Shown here piece after piece: positions 27,104-36,105 of a stretch of 64,000 bases of DNA. The notes beneath the pieces are model-generated. The model saw only the letters and a list, made by a program, of their open reading frames with translations, made no database searches and was not told where the DNA came from. Every line of letters begins with the position of its first letter. Position 1 is the first letter of the stretch. The stretch is from Burkholderiaceae bacterium (GTDB lineage Bacteria; Pseudomonadota; Gammaproteobacteria; Burkholderiales; Burkholderiaceae_C): positions 2,356,001 to 2,420,000 of the forward strand of contig CP126124.1 of NCBI GenBank assembly GCA_030123545.1, in the 5' to 3' direction. The translations under genes and the position numbers were made by a program.

Positions 27104-28902
27104 GCAAGCAAAAACTAGAACTGACATGGATCGGCAAGGAGAAGCGCCCCAAGCTGGAGCCGCGCATCCTGCTCGAAGACCCGAAGAAGTCCTACCACGC
27201 CAAGCAGCGTGTGACCGAGAACGACATCTTCGACAACCGGCTGATCTTCGGCGACAACCTGCTGGCGCTGAAGGCGCTGGAGCAGGAGTTCACGGGGAAG
27301 GTGAAGTGTATCTATATCGATCCACCATTTAACACCGGCGCGGCATTTGAACACTACGACGATGCTGTAGAGCACTCTATTTGGCTCGGTCTAATGCGAG
27401 ATCGTTTGGAAATTTTCAAGCGATTGTTGACAAATGACGGCGTTCTCTTCGTCCATATCGACGACAAGGAAATGGCCTACTTGAAAGTTGTGTGCGACGA
27501 GGTGTTCGGCAGAAGTCAATTCCTCAACATGATCGTTGCCAAGACCTCTGATCCGTCTGGTCACAAGACCGTCAATCCATCTCCGTACTCGCAGACGGAG
27601 TATGTCTTGATGTACGCGAAAGACAGAACATCGTACAAGTACGAACAAATCTATGTTGAAAGCTCTTATGACTCAGGGTACGGGAAGGTTGTATTGAACC
27701 GTAATGAGCACTACACTAAATGGAAAATCGGCGGTCTGAACGAACTGGTCGCCTCGTCCCTTGGCCACGAGAACACCCGTGCAGCACGAAAGGCGATGGG
27801 GCGCATGACCTTCGATGCCGCAGTCGCAGGTCATGCGTTAGAACATAAAGATAGCGTCTTCCAGGCCGTTGCCATCAGCGATGCGGCAGGACGTAGCATC
27901 GTCGATGCCCGCGAGCAATCCAAACGCAGTACCGACAAGGTTATCTGTGTAGAACGGGATGGATACGAAGACGTCTACGTCCTGAATGGACGGCAGGTGT
28001 ATTTTTACTCGTCGAAGGTTCGAGAGATCGATGGTGAATCTGTCCCAGCAAAGCCGCTAACAAACCTGTGGACCGACATTCCGTGGAATGGAATTGCCAG
28101 CGAGGGTGGGGTTGAGTTCAAGAACGGGAAAAAACCGGAAAAGTTGATTCGTCGCTGTCTGGAGATCGCATCAAACCGAGGCGATTGGGTGCTGGACTCC
28201 TTCGCCGGCTCCGGAACTACTGGCGCAGTCGCCCACAAGATGGGCCGCCGCTGGATCATGGTGGAACTCGGCGAGCACTGCCACACGCACATCATTCCAC
28301 GCTTGAAGAAGGTCATCGATGGCGAAGACAAGGGCGGCGTCACGGAAAACATGGGCTGGCAAGGCGGCGGCGGCTTCCGCTACCACTATCTCGCACCCAG
28401 TCTGATCGTCAACGACCGCTGGGGCAACCCGGTCATCAACCCCGAATACAACGCCGCGCAACTGGCCGAGGCGTTGGCCAAGCTGGAAGGCTTCAACTAC
28501 GCACCGTCCGAGGTGCGCTGGTGGCAGCACGGCCATTCCAGCGAGCGCGACTTCATCTACGTCACCACGCAGAACCTGTCCGCCGAGCAGTTGCAGGCGC
28601 TGTCCGAAGAGGTCGGTTCCGACCGGAGCCTGCTGGTGTGCTGCTCGGCCTTCCGGGGCGTCACGGCGGCGCAGGCATCGCAACGCTGGTCGAATCTGAC
28701 GCTGAAGAAGATCCCGAAGATGGTGCTGGCCCGCTGCGAATGGGGCCACGACGATTACAGCTTGAACGTGGCAAACCTGCCGATGGCCAAGCCGGAGCCG
28801 GAAGCGCCCTCACCCCAACCCTCTCCCGCAAGCGGGAGAGGGAGAAAAGGCAAGGCAGTTTCTGGCCCAGACCTGTTTGGTGATCAGGAGGGCGCGCCAT
28901 GA
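27100..28902 (+). CDS. Type III Mod-like DNA methyltransferase
   Basis: A 600-residue beta-class amino-methyltransferase: catalytic DPPF (74-77, within CIYIDPPFNTG) comes before the AdoMet-binding FAGSG (368-372, within VLDSFAGSGTTGAVAHKMG). This order and size fit Mod subunits of type III restriction systems, which methylate adenine on one strand. The central part between the motifs should include the target-recognition domain and has much lower GC (22 of 60 in row 27601-27660) than the ends (40 of 60 in row 28201-28260), which suggests exchange of the specificity region. Near the C-terminus a CCCTCTCCCGC palindrome codes for PSPQPSPASGRGRKGK. It overlaps both neighbours by ATGA. Confidence 0.9.
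   Translation: MSKQKLELTWIGKEKRPKLEPRILLEDPKKSYHAKQRVTENDIFDNRLIFGDNLLALKALEQEFTGKVKCIYIDPPFNTGAAFEHYDDAVEHSIWLGLMRDRLEIFKRLLTNDGVLFVHIDDKEMAYLKVVCDEVFGRSQFLNMIVAKTSDPSGHKTVNPSPYSQTEYVLMYAKDRTSYKYEQIYVESSYDSGYGKVVLNRNEHYTKWKIGGLNELVASSLGHENTRAARKAMGRMTFDAAVAGHALEHKDSVFQAVAISDAAGRSIVDAREQSKRSTDKVICVERDGYEDVYVLNGRQVYFYSSKVREIDGESVPAKPLTNLWTDIPWNGIASEGGVEFKNGKKPEKLIRRCLEIASNRGDWVLDSFAGSGTTGAVAHKMGRRWIMVELGEHCHTHIIPRLKKVIDGEDKGGVTENMGWQGGGGFRYHYLAPSLIVNDRWGNPVINPEYNAAQLAEALAKLEGFNYAPSEVRWWQHGHSSERDFIYVTTQNLSAEQLQALSEEVGSDRSLLVCCSAFRGVTAAQASQRWSNLTLKKIPKMVLARCEWGHDDYSLNVANLPMAKPEPEAPSPQPSPASGRGRKGKAVSGPDLFGDQEGAP
28807..28850. repeat. CCCTCTCCCGC palindromic repeat in mod gene
   Basis: CCCTCACCCCAACC followed by CCCTCTCCCGC-AA-GCGGGAGAGGG, an 11-bp perfect stem with a short loop, in frame near the end of the methyltransferase gene. 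Two inverted copies of the same element occur in hrpA at 56.1 kb. Confidence 0.85.
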
Positions 28903-29951
28903 GCAGCAAGATTGCGGCCCTTCCGCCGGACTATGTTGACTGGCTGAGTGACATCAAGGCGCGCGTGCAGGCCGCCCGCAGTCGCGCGGCACTGGCGGCC
29001 AACGCGGAGCTGGTGGCGCTGTATTGGCAGATCGGCGGTGAGCTGTTGCAGCGGCAACAAGCGGCGCAATGGGGCGACAAGGTGCTTGAGCGGCTGGCCA
29101 GCGACCTGCGCGCAGCCTTCCCGGAAATGAAGGGTTTCTCCCTTGCCAACTTGAAGTTCATGCGTGCGTTTGCGCAGGCTTGGCCGGATGCCGCAATTGG
29201 CCAACAAGTTGTTAGCCAATTGCCATGGGGCCACAACGTGATGCTGCTGACCAAGCTGAAAGATACGGCGCAGCGCCTGTACTACGCCGAACGAGCCGTT
29301 GCCGAGGGCTGGTCGCGCGCAACGCTTGAGGTCAACCTGCGCAACCGCTTGCACGAGCGCCAGGGCAGGGCCGTCACCAACTTTCAGGCGCGCCTCGCCG
29401 CACCGCAATCTGAACTGGCGCAGGAAACGCTGAAAGACCCGTACCTGTTCGACTTCCTTGGCTTGGGCGACGACGCCCACGAGCGGGAGATCGAAAACTC
29501 GTTGGTGCGGCACATCACCAGGTTCCTGCTGGAACTGGGCAGCGGCTTTGCGTTCATGGGGCGTCAGTTCCGGCTGGAGGTGAGCGGCAAGGAGTTCTTC
29601 ATCGACTTACTTTTCTACCACGCGCGGCTCAAGTGCCATGTGGTGGTGGAGTTGAAGGCGACGGAGTTCAAGCCCGAACACGCCGGGCAACTGAACTTCT
29701 ATCTCACTGCGGTGGACCGGCAAGTGAAAGCGCCGGACGACGCGCCCACCATCGGCCTCTTGCTGTGCAAGACGAAAGACCGGCTGGTGGCGGAATACGC
29801 GCTGTCCGGCATCGACAAGCCCATAGGCGTCGCCGAATACCAACTGGTGCGGGCCTTGCCGGAATCGCTCGTTACCAGCTTGCCAACGGTGGAGGAGCTG
29901 GAAAGCGAACTCAGGGCCGTCGAAGAAGAGCCAGAAGGCGGTGATGAATGA
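28899..29951 (+). CDS. DUF1016/YhcG-type PD-(D/E)XK nuclease
   Basis: A 350-residue two-domain protein of the DUF1016 (YhcG) family. The N-terminal winged-helix-like DUF1016_N region reads LVALYWQIGGELLQRQQAAQ and LASDLRAAFPEMKGFSLANL, followed by LPWGHNVMLLTKLKD, a family hallmark. The C-terminal nuclease core shows FFIDLLFYHARLKCHVVVEL with the PD-(D/E)XK residues D236, E251 and K253, then GQLNFYLTAVD. The family is frequent next to restriction-modification genes and retrons. Its presence gives this locus a second nuclease beside that of Res. ATGA overlaps join it to mod and to res, so it is an integral operon member. Confidence 0.88.
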   Translation: MSSKIAALPPDYVDWLSDIKARVQAARSRAALAANAELVALYWQIGGELLQRQQAAQWGDKVLERLASDLRAAFPEMKGFSLANLKFMRAFAQAWPDAAIGQQVVSQLPWGHNVMLLTKLKDTAQRLYYAERAVAEGWSRATLEVNLRNRLHERQGRAVTNFQARLAAPQSELAQETLKDPYLFDFLGLGDDAHEREIENSLVRHITRFLLELGSGFAFMGRQFRLEVSGKEFFIDLLFYHARLKCHVVVELKATEFKPEHAGQLNFYLTAVDRQVKAPDDAPTIGLLLCKTKDRLVAEYALSGIDKPIGVAEYQLVRALPESLVTSLPTVEELESELRAVEEEPEGGDE

Positions 29952-32686
29952 ACGCGCGGGTCCAGAACCATGTGTCGGGGCGCTTGTCCTTGCGCCCGCC
30001 GCAGGCGGAATCGCTGGCGCGGTTGACGCGCGCGCTCGACGCCGCGCCGGAAATGCTGAAACACGAGCGCGATGTGGTCGCCGTTTTGGCCACGCTCAAG
30101 GCGCAGTTCGCCACGCTGGAGGACTTCGAGCGCGAGTTCCCTTCGCTGTGCTTCGCGCTGGCCACGGGCGTGGGCAAAACGCGGTTGATGGGCGCGTTCA
30201 TCGCCTACCTGCATCTGGCACGCGGCATCAACAACTTCTTCGTGCTCGCGCCCAACCTGACGATCTACAACAAGCTGATCACGGATTTCACGCGCAACAC
30301 ACCCAAGTACGTGTTCAAGGGTATCGCCGAGTTCGCGCAGCAGCCGCCGCTGATCATCACGGGCGACAACTACGACCAGACCGGCGCAGCAGTGGACGAT
30401 CAGCCGCAGGGCTTCGCCCACGACGTGCGCGTCAACATCTTCAACATCTCCAAGATCAACTCCGAGGTGCGCGGCGGCAAGGAACCACGCATCAAGCGCA
30501 TGCGCGAGGTGTTGGGCGACAGCTACTTCAACCATCTGGCGAACCTGCCCGACCTCGTGCTGTTGATGGACGAATCGCACCGCTACCGCGCGAGCGCGGG
30601 CGTGCGCGCCATCAATGATCTGAAGCCGCTGTTCGGCCTGGAAGTGACGGCAACGCCCTTCGTGGAATCCAGCAAGGGGCCGGTGCCATTCAAGAACGTG
30701 GTGATGGACTACCCGCTGGCGCGGGCAATGGAGGATGGTTTCGTCAAGGAACCTGCGGTTGTCACCCAGCGCAACTTCGTTGCTGCGGCCCATACCCCGG
30801 AGGAAGTCGAGAAGACCAAGCTGGAAGACGGCGTGCGCCTGCATGAGACCACGAAGGTCGAACTACTCACCTACGCCCGCGAGAACGGCGTCAAGCCGGT
30901 GAAGCCGTTCATGCTCATCATCGCGCGCGATACCACGCACGCGGGGCAACTTTTGGCGCTTTTGGAATCGCAAGCGTTTTACGAAGGGCGCTACGCGGGC
31001 AAGGTGATTCAGGTTGATTCCAGCCGAACCGGCGCAGAAGAGGAAGAGATGATCACGCGCCTGCTGGCCGTGGAGAGTGTGGATGAGCCGACCGAGATCG
31101 TGATTCACGTCAACATGCTCAAGGAGGGCTGGGACGTGACCAACCTCTACACCATCGTCCCGCTGCGCGCCGCCAACGCCCGCACGCTGATCGAGCAGAG
31201 CATCGGGCGCGGCCTGCGGCTGCCCTACGGCAAGCGTACCGGCGTAGCGGCGGTGGATCGCCTGAACATCGTCGCCCACGACAAGTTCCAGGAGATCATC
31301 GACGAGGCCAACCGTGGTGATTCGCCGATCCGCCTGAAGCAGGTCATCCTGGACGCGCCCAGCGCCGACGACACGAAGGTGAGCGTGCAGGTCGGATCGG
31401 GAGCGGCGACACGGCTTGGGCTGACGGAGGCCACGCCCGCAGTCAATCTGGCTTCGGCGGCAGCCCATGGCGGCGAGGCCAAAGCAGCGCCGCCGCCTGT
31501 CTTCACCACCGAAGCGGAGAAGCAGGCCGCCCGCATGGTGATGGACGTCATCGGCAAATACGAGGTCAGGCGGGATCTGGTGCCGACCAGCGGTGCGCTG
31601 CTCAAGCCGGAAGTGCAGACGGCAATTCTGGCGGAGGTGGCGGAGCGGCTCAAGCCGATGCAGGGCAGCCTGCTGGCGGATGCGGATGAGTCGGCTCCTG
31701 CGCTCGATCTGGCCGCCGTGGTGACGAAGACGACTGAGATCGTGGTGCAGCAGACCATCGACATCCCGCGCATTGCCGTGGTGCCCAAGGGCGAGGTCAC
31801 GACCGGCTTTCGCTCGTTCTCGCTGGATGTGAGCCAGCTTCGCCTGCAACCGGGCGAGCGCGAGATCGTCGGTCAGATGCTGCGCTCCAACGAGCAGTTC
31901 ACGCTGGCGGCGGAAATCGGCCTGAAGGAGCAGCGCCCGGAGGACTACATCGTCCACGCGTTGGTGGACTTCGACGACATCGACTACTTCACCCACGCCG
32001 ATCTGCTCTACGACCTGGCGGGCCAGATGGTGAGGCACCTGCAGAGCTACCTCTCGGAATCGGAGGCGGTCAGTGTGCTGGATCGGGATCGCCGCCTGAT
32101 CGCGCGGGAAATCCACGCACAGATGATGGCGCACTTCTTCGAGGAGGCGACCGAGTTCGAGGTGCAAGTTAGTCGCGGCTTCACGGAACTGAAAGCCTGC
32201 AACTACACGGCTACGGCGGGACAAGCGCCGCGCCATTTCCGCGAAACGGTGGATGACGTGGGCGCTATCCGCCAGATGCTGTTCGGCGGATTCACGAAGT
32301 GCCTGTACCCGCTGCAGAAGTTCGACTCGGACACGGAGCGCCGCTTCGCCGTCATCCTCGAACGCGACGCCGGCAAGTGGTTCAAGCCCGCGAAGGGGCA
32401 GTTCCAGATCTACTACAAGCTCGGCACCGAGCAGCCGGAATACGTTCCCGATTTCGTGGTGGAGACGGATGCGTTCATCCTCATGGCCGAGACCAAGAAG
32501 CACGACGACCTGAAAACCGACGAAGTGAAAGCCAAGGCTGCGGCAGCCACCCGCTGGTGCAAGCTCGCCTCCGAGCACGCCGCGAGTGTTGGCAGCAAGC
32601 CGTGGAAGTACCTGCTGGTGCCGCACGACGAGATCAATGAGTCCAAGCGGCTTGCCGACTACCTTCGCTTCGAAGTGAACGAGTAG
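29948..32686 (+). CDS. Type III Res-like helicase-nuclease
   Basis: A 912-residue superfamily 2 ATPase with a C-terminal nuclease, as in type III Res subunits that cut DNA after ATP-driven communication between sites. Walker A is ATGVGKTRLM (K77), motif II is DESH at 208-211, then EVTATPFVES, the second-lobe motifs EGWDVTNLYTIVPLR and QSIGRGLRLPYG (417-428). The C-terminal PD-(D/E)XK site reads PEYVPDFVVETDAFILMAET with D835, E848 and K850. Both activities look intact. The gene begins with an ATGA overlap to the DUF1016 gene. Only 19 bases separate its stop from the ligase gene ATG that follows. Confidence 0.9.
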   Translation: MNARVQNHVSGRLSLRPPQAESLARLTRALDAAPEMLKHERDVVAVLATLKAQFATLEDFEREFPSLCFALATGVGKTRLMGAFIAYLHLARGINNFFVLAPNLTIYNKLITDFTRNTPKYVFKGIAEFAQQPPLIITGDNYDQTGAAVDDQPQGFAHDVRVNIFNISKINSEVRGGKEPRIKRMREVLGDSYFNHLANLPDLVLLMDESHRYRASAGVRAINDLKPLFGLEVTATPFVESSKGPVPFKNVVMDYPLARAMEDGFVKEPAVVTQRNFVAAAHTPEEVEKTKLEDGVRLHETTKVELLTYARENGVKPVKPFMLIIARDTTHAGQLLALLESQAFYEGRYAGKVIQVDSSRTGAEEEEMITRLLAVESVDEPTEIVIHVNMLKEGWDVTNLYTIVPLRAANARTLIEQSIGRGLRLPYGKRTGVAAVDRLNIVAHDKFQEIIDEANRGDSPIRLKQVILDAPSADDTKVSVQVGSGAATRLGLTEATPAVNLASAAAHGGEAKAAPPPVFTTEAEKQAARMVMDVIGKYEVRRDLVPTSGALLKPEVQTAILAEVAERLKPMQGSLLADADESAPALDLAAVVTKTTEIVVQQTIDIPRIAVVPKGEVTTGFRSFSLDVSQLRLQPGEREIVGQMLRSNEQFTLAAEIGLKEQRPEDYIVHALVDFDDIDYFTHADLLYDLAGQMVRHLQSYLSESEAVSVLDRDRRLIAREIHAQMMAHFFEEATEFEVQVSRGFTELKACNYTATAGQAPRHFRETVDDVGAIRQMLFGGFTKCLYPLQKFDSDTERRFAVILERDAGKWFKPAKGQFQIYYKLGTEQPEYVPDFVVETDAFILMAETKKHDDLKTDEVKAKAAAATRWCKLASEHAASVGSKPWKYLLVPHDEINESKRLADYLRFEVNE

Positions 32687-32705
32687 TTTGGAGTTCGCCG
32701 CACCC

Positions 32706-33578
32706 ATGTTTCGCACGCTCATGCGCAGGTGCTTGCTGGGCGTCGCGGCATCGTTCTGGCTGGCCCTGGGCTGCGCGCACGCGGCCCCGCCCTCCCCCAC
32801 GCTGGCGCTGCGCTACGAAAAGGGCGTGGACGTCAGCGCCTACCGGGTCAGCGAGAAATACGACGGCGTGCGCGCGCTGTGGACGGGGCGCGAACTGCTG
32901 TCGCGCCAGGGGCTGCCGATCCGGGTGCCGGCCTGGTTCACCGCAGGCTGGCCCGCCACGGCGCTGGACGGCGAGCTGTGGGCCGGACGCGGCCGGTTCG
33001 AGCAGGTGCAGACCGCCGTGGCCCAAAGTCAGCCGCAAGATGCGCAGTGGCGCACGCTGCGCTACATGGTGTTCGATGCGCCGAATCAGCCCGGCGGCTT
33101 CGATCAGCGCCTGCCGCATCTGAAGCAGGCCGTGGCCGCCCTCCGCCAACCCTGGGTGCAGGCGGTGCCGCAGTGGCGCGTGGCCAGCCATGACGCGCTG
33201 ATGCAGCAACTGCGCGAGCACGACAAGGCCGGCGCCGAGGGCCTGATGCTGCGCAAGGGCGACGCGCCGTACCGGGGCGGGCGCAGCGGCGATCTGCTCA
33301 AGCTGAAAAGTTTCGAAGACGCGGAAGGCCGGATCGTGGGCCATCTGCCCGGCAAGGGCAAGTACGCGGGCCAGACCGGCGCGCTGCTGGTGGAGACGGA
33401 GGACGGCCGGCGTTTTGCGCTGGGCAGCGGCCTCACCGACGCGCTGCGGCGCACGCCACCGCCGACAGGCACCGTGGTGACCTACCGATACAACGGCCTG
33501 CATGCGAGCGGCCTGCCGCGCTTCGCGCGCTTCTGGCGCGTGCGACGGGACACGCCGCCCGCGCCGAATTCACAATGA
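32706..33578 (+). CDS. Exported ATP-dependent DNA ligase (LigE type)
   Basis: A 290-residue minimal ATP-dependent DNA ligase with an N-terminal signal peptide (LLGVAASFWLALGCAHA, cleavage near AHA-APPSP), so it probably acts in the periplasm, as proposed for Lig E enzymes linked to DNA uptake and biofilm DNA. The nucleotidyltransferase motif I is SEKYDGVRALW with catalytic K51; other motifs are LDGELWAGRGRFEQ, MVFDAPN, EGLMLRKGDAPYRGGRSGDL and KLKSFEDAEGRIVG leading into the OB domain. ATG 32706 is chosen because the signal peptide follows; TTG 32688 is possible but has no support. It lies 19 bases after res and may be co-transcribed with the defence operon by read-through. Confidence 0.88.
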   Translation: MFRTLMRRCLLGVAASFWLALGCAHAAPPSPTLALRYEKGVDVSAYRVSEKYDGVRALWTGRELLSRQGLPIRVPAWFTAGWPATALDGELWAGRGRFEQVQTAVAQSQPQDAQWRTLRYMVFDAPNQPGGFDQRLPHLKQAVAALRQPWVQAVPQWRVASHDALMQQLREHDKAGAEGLMLRKGDAPYRGGRSGDLLKLKSFEDAEGRIVGHLPGKGKYAGQTGALLVETEDGRRFALGSGLTDALRRTPPPTGTVVTYRYNGLHASGLPRFARFWRVRRDTPPAPNSQ

Positions 33579-33632
33579 AAATGGCCACTAGCCCTTATGT
33601 GACGTGCACTAAAAGCTATCAATAGAGGAGCA
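33576..33632 (+). repeat. AT-rich interspersed repeat after ligase gene
   Basis: TGGCCACTAGCCCTTATGTG, then AAAAGCTATCAATAGAGGAGC; direct near-copy of the element at 22.45 kb. It begins at the ligase stop codon and separates this gene from the convergent decarboxylase gene. Confidence 0.7.
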
Positions 33633-33651
33633 ACTCGACCCTCAACGACCT

Positions 33652-35925
33652 CTACGCCACGCAGTCGGCGTAGTAGTGCCGCACGCCGTCCGGCCCGACC
33701 AGTTCGACCAGGCCGTGGATGTCGGTCTCGAAGCCGGGACAGCGCGCATTGAATTCGCGCGCGAACTTCAGGTAGTCGACGATCTTGCGGTTGAACACCT
33801 CGCCCGGGATCAACAGCGGAATCCCGGGCGGGTACGGCGTGACCAGCCCGACGGTGACGCGGCCTTCGAGTTCGTCGATCTCGACCCGTTCGGTCCGGCG
33901 CAGCGCGATGTGCGCGTAGGCGTCGCTCGGCTTCATCGCGGGCGTCAGGTCGCTGCGGTACATGTCGGTGGTGAGCCGCGCGATGTCGTGCCGCGCATAC
34001 AGCGTGTGCAGGTGCTGGCACAGGTCCGCCAGGCCCATGCGTTCGTACTGCGGGTACTTGCGGCAGAACTCGGGCAGGATGCGCCACATCGCGTGGTTCT
34101 TGTCGTAGTCGTCCTTGAACTGCTGCAGCGCGGTCACCATCGAGTTCCAGCGGCCCTTGGTGATGCCGATCGTGAACATGATGAAGAAGCTGTAGAGCCC
34201 GGTCTTCTCGACCACCACGCCATGCTCGGCCAGGTACTTGGTGACCACCGCGGCCGGAATGCCGGTCTTCGCGAAGCGCCCATTCAGGTCGATCCCCGGC
34301 GTGACGATGGTCGACTTGATCGGATCCAGCATGTTGAAGCCGGTCGCGATCCGGCCGAAGCCGTGCCAGTTGGTGCCGTTCTTCGCCTTCTTGACCTCGC
34401 CCTTGATGATCCAGTCGTCGGCGCGGCCTATGCCCTCGTCCGCGAGTTTCTCCGGCCCCCAGACCTTGAACCACCAGTCGTCGCCGTATTCGGCGTCGAT
34501 CTTGCGCATCGCGCGGCGAAAATCCAGCGCCTCGGCGATGCTCTCCTCGACCAGCGCGGTGCCGCCGGGCGGCTCCATCATCGCCGCCGCGACGTCGCAG
34601 CTGGCGATGATGCTGTACTGCGGCGAGGTCGAGGTGTGCATCAGGTACGCCTCGTTGAACAGGTGCCAGTCGAGCTGGATGTTCTGCGCGTTCTGCACCA
34701 GCACGTGGCTCGCCTGGCTGATGCCGGCCAGCAGCTTGTGGATCGACTGCGTCGAATACACCATCGATTTGCGCGGCCGCGTGCGCTTCTTGCCCATCGC
34801 GTGGTAGCTGCCATAGAACGGATGGAACGCCGCGTGCGGCAGCCAGGCCTCGTCGAAATGCAGGTTCTCGACATAGCCGTCGAGCATGCGCTTGATGGTC
34901 TCGGTGTTGTACAGCACCCCGTCGTAGGTCGACTGGGTCAGCGCGAGGATGCGCGGCTTGACGCGGTTCGGGTCGACGTCGGCGAGCAGCGGGTTCGCGC
35001 GGATCTTGGCCCTGATCGACGCCGGCTCGAATTCCGCCTGCGCGATCGGGCCGATGATGCCGTAGTGGTTGCGCGTGGGCTTGAGGAACACCGGAATCGC
35101 GCCGGTCATCACGATGCAGTGCAGGATCGACTTGTGGCAGTTGCGATCCACCACCACCACGTCGCCCGGCGCGACCGTGTGGTGCCACACGATCTTGTTG
35201 CTGGTGGAGGTGCCGTTGGTGACGAAGAAGCAGTGGTCGGCGTTGAAGATGCGCGCGGCGTTGCGCTCGCTCTCGCCGATCGCGCCGTCGTGATCCAGCA
35301 GCTGGCCCAGTTCCTCGACCGCGTTGCAGACGTCGGCGCGCAGCATGTTCTCGCCGTAGAACTGGTGGTACATCTGCCCGACCGGACTCTTCAAGAACGC
35401 GACGCCGCCCGAATGCCCGGGGCAGTGCCAGGAGTACGAACCGTCCTCGGCGTAGTCGAGCAGCGCCTTGAAGAACGGCGGCTGCAAGCCCTCGAGGTAG
35501 CTCCTGGCCTCGCGCGTGATGTGCTTGGCGACGAATTCGGGCGTGTCCTCGAACATGTGGATGAAGCCGTGCAGCTCGCGCAGGATGTCGTTCGGGATGT
35601 GGCGCGAGGTCTTGGTCTCGCCGTACACGTAGATCGGCACGTCGGCGTTCTTGCGCCGCACCTCCTCGATGAACTCGCGCAGCGCGAGCACCGCCGGGTC
35701 CAGATCGGGCCCGAGCGAGAACTCCTCGTCGTCGATCGACAGAATGAACGCGCTGGCGCGGCTTTGCTGCTGCGCGAACTGCGACAGGTCGCCGTAGCGG
35801 GTCACGCCCAGCACCTCGAAGCCCTCGTTCTCGATCGCCTGCGCCAGCGCGCGTATCCCCAGGCCCGAAGTGTTCTCGGAGCGGAAGTCCTCGTCGATGA
35901 TGACGATCGGGAAGCGAAACTTCAT
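33652..35925 (-). CDS. Arginine/lysine/ornithine decarboxylase, PLP group III
   Basis: A 757-residue decarboxylase with the full large-enzyme layout: N-terminal wing domain (FPIVIIDEDFRSENTSGLGI), PLP core with WHCPGHSGGVAFLKSPVG, TNGTSTSNKIVWH, HFDEAWLPHAAFHPFYGSYH and the PLP lysine in STQSIHKLLAG at about K397, and the C-terminal domain ending GVRHYYADC. The length is closest to biodegradative arginine decarboxylase AdiA (756). Such enzymes consume protons and release an amine (agmatine, cadaverine or putrescine). Which amino acid is used cannot be settled from motifs alone. No antiporter gene is adjacent, so a biosynthetic or general stress role is possible. Confidence 0.9.
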   Translation of the reverse strand: MKFRFPIVIIDEDFRSENTSGLGIRALAQAIENEGFEVLGVTRYGDLSQFAQQQSRASAFILSIDDEEFSLGPDLDPAVLALREFIEEVRRKNADVPIYVYGETKTSRHIPNDILRELHGFIHMFEDTPEFVAKHITREARSYLEGLQPPFFKALLDYAEDGSYSWHCPGHSGGVAFLKSPVGQMYHQFYGENMLRADVCNAVEELGQLLDHDGAIGESERNAARIFNADHCFFVTNGTSTSNKIVWHHTVAPGDVVVVDRNCHKSILHCIVMTGAIPVFLKPTRNHYGIIGPIAQAEFEPASIRAKIRANPLLADVDPNRVKPRILALTQSTYDGVLYNTETIKRMLDGYVENLHFDEAWLPHAAFHPFYGSYHAMGKKRTRPRKSMVYSTQSIHKLLAGISQASHVLVQNAQNIQLDWHLFNEAYLMHTSTSPQYSIIASCDVAAAMMEPPGGTALVEESIAEALDFRRAMRKIDAEYGDDWWFKVWGPEKLADEGIGRADDWIIKGEVKKAKNGTNWHGFGRIATGFNMLDPIKSTIVTPGIDLNGRFAKTGIPAAVVTKYLAEHGVVVEKTGLYSFFIMFTIGITKGRWNSMVTALQQFKDDYDKNHAMWRILPEFCRKYPQYERMGLADLCQHLHTLYARHDIARLTTDMYRSDLTPAMKPSDAYAHIALRRTERVEIDELEGRVTVGLVTPYPPGIPLLIPGEVFNRKIVDYLKFAREFNARCPGFETDIHGLVELVGPDGVRHYYADCVA

Positions 35926-36105
35926 GCGGACCTCGGTGCGGATGGCAGGGAAAAGGCAGCGGGCGGCCGAACAGCGACGAGAGGACTCCCGAATCGGCCA
36001 GCGCGAAGTTTAAGTAAATAATGCGCGGCGATCTTGCGCCGGCGGCATTTAGCCCAAAATCACTGACATATCGCCGATCACGCACATCGAACGGGAGCCG
36101 AATTA

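Noticed and set aside
22639..32686. Calling the locus DISARM or BREX
   Set aside because: No DrmB/DUF1998, PglZ or BrxC-like protein is present; only the presence of helicases and a methyltransferase is shared.
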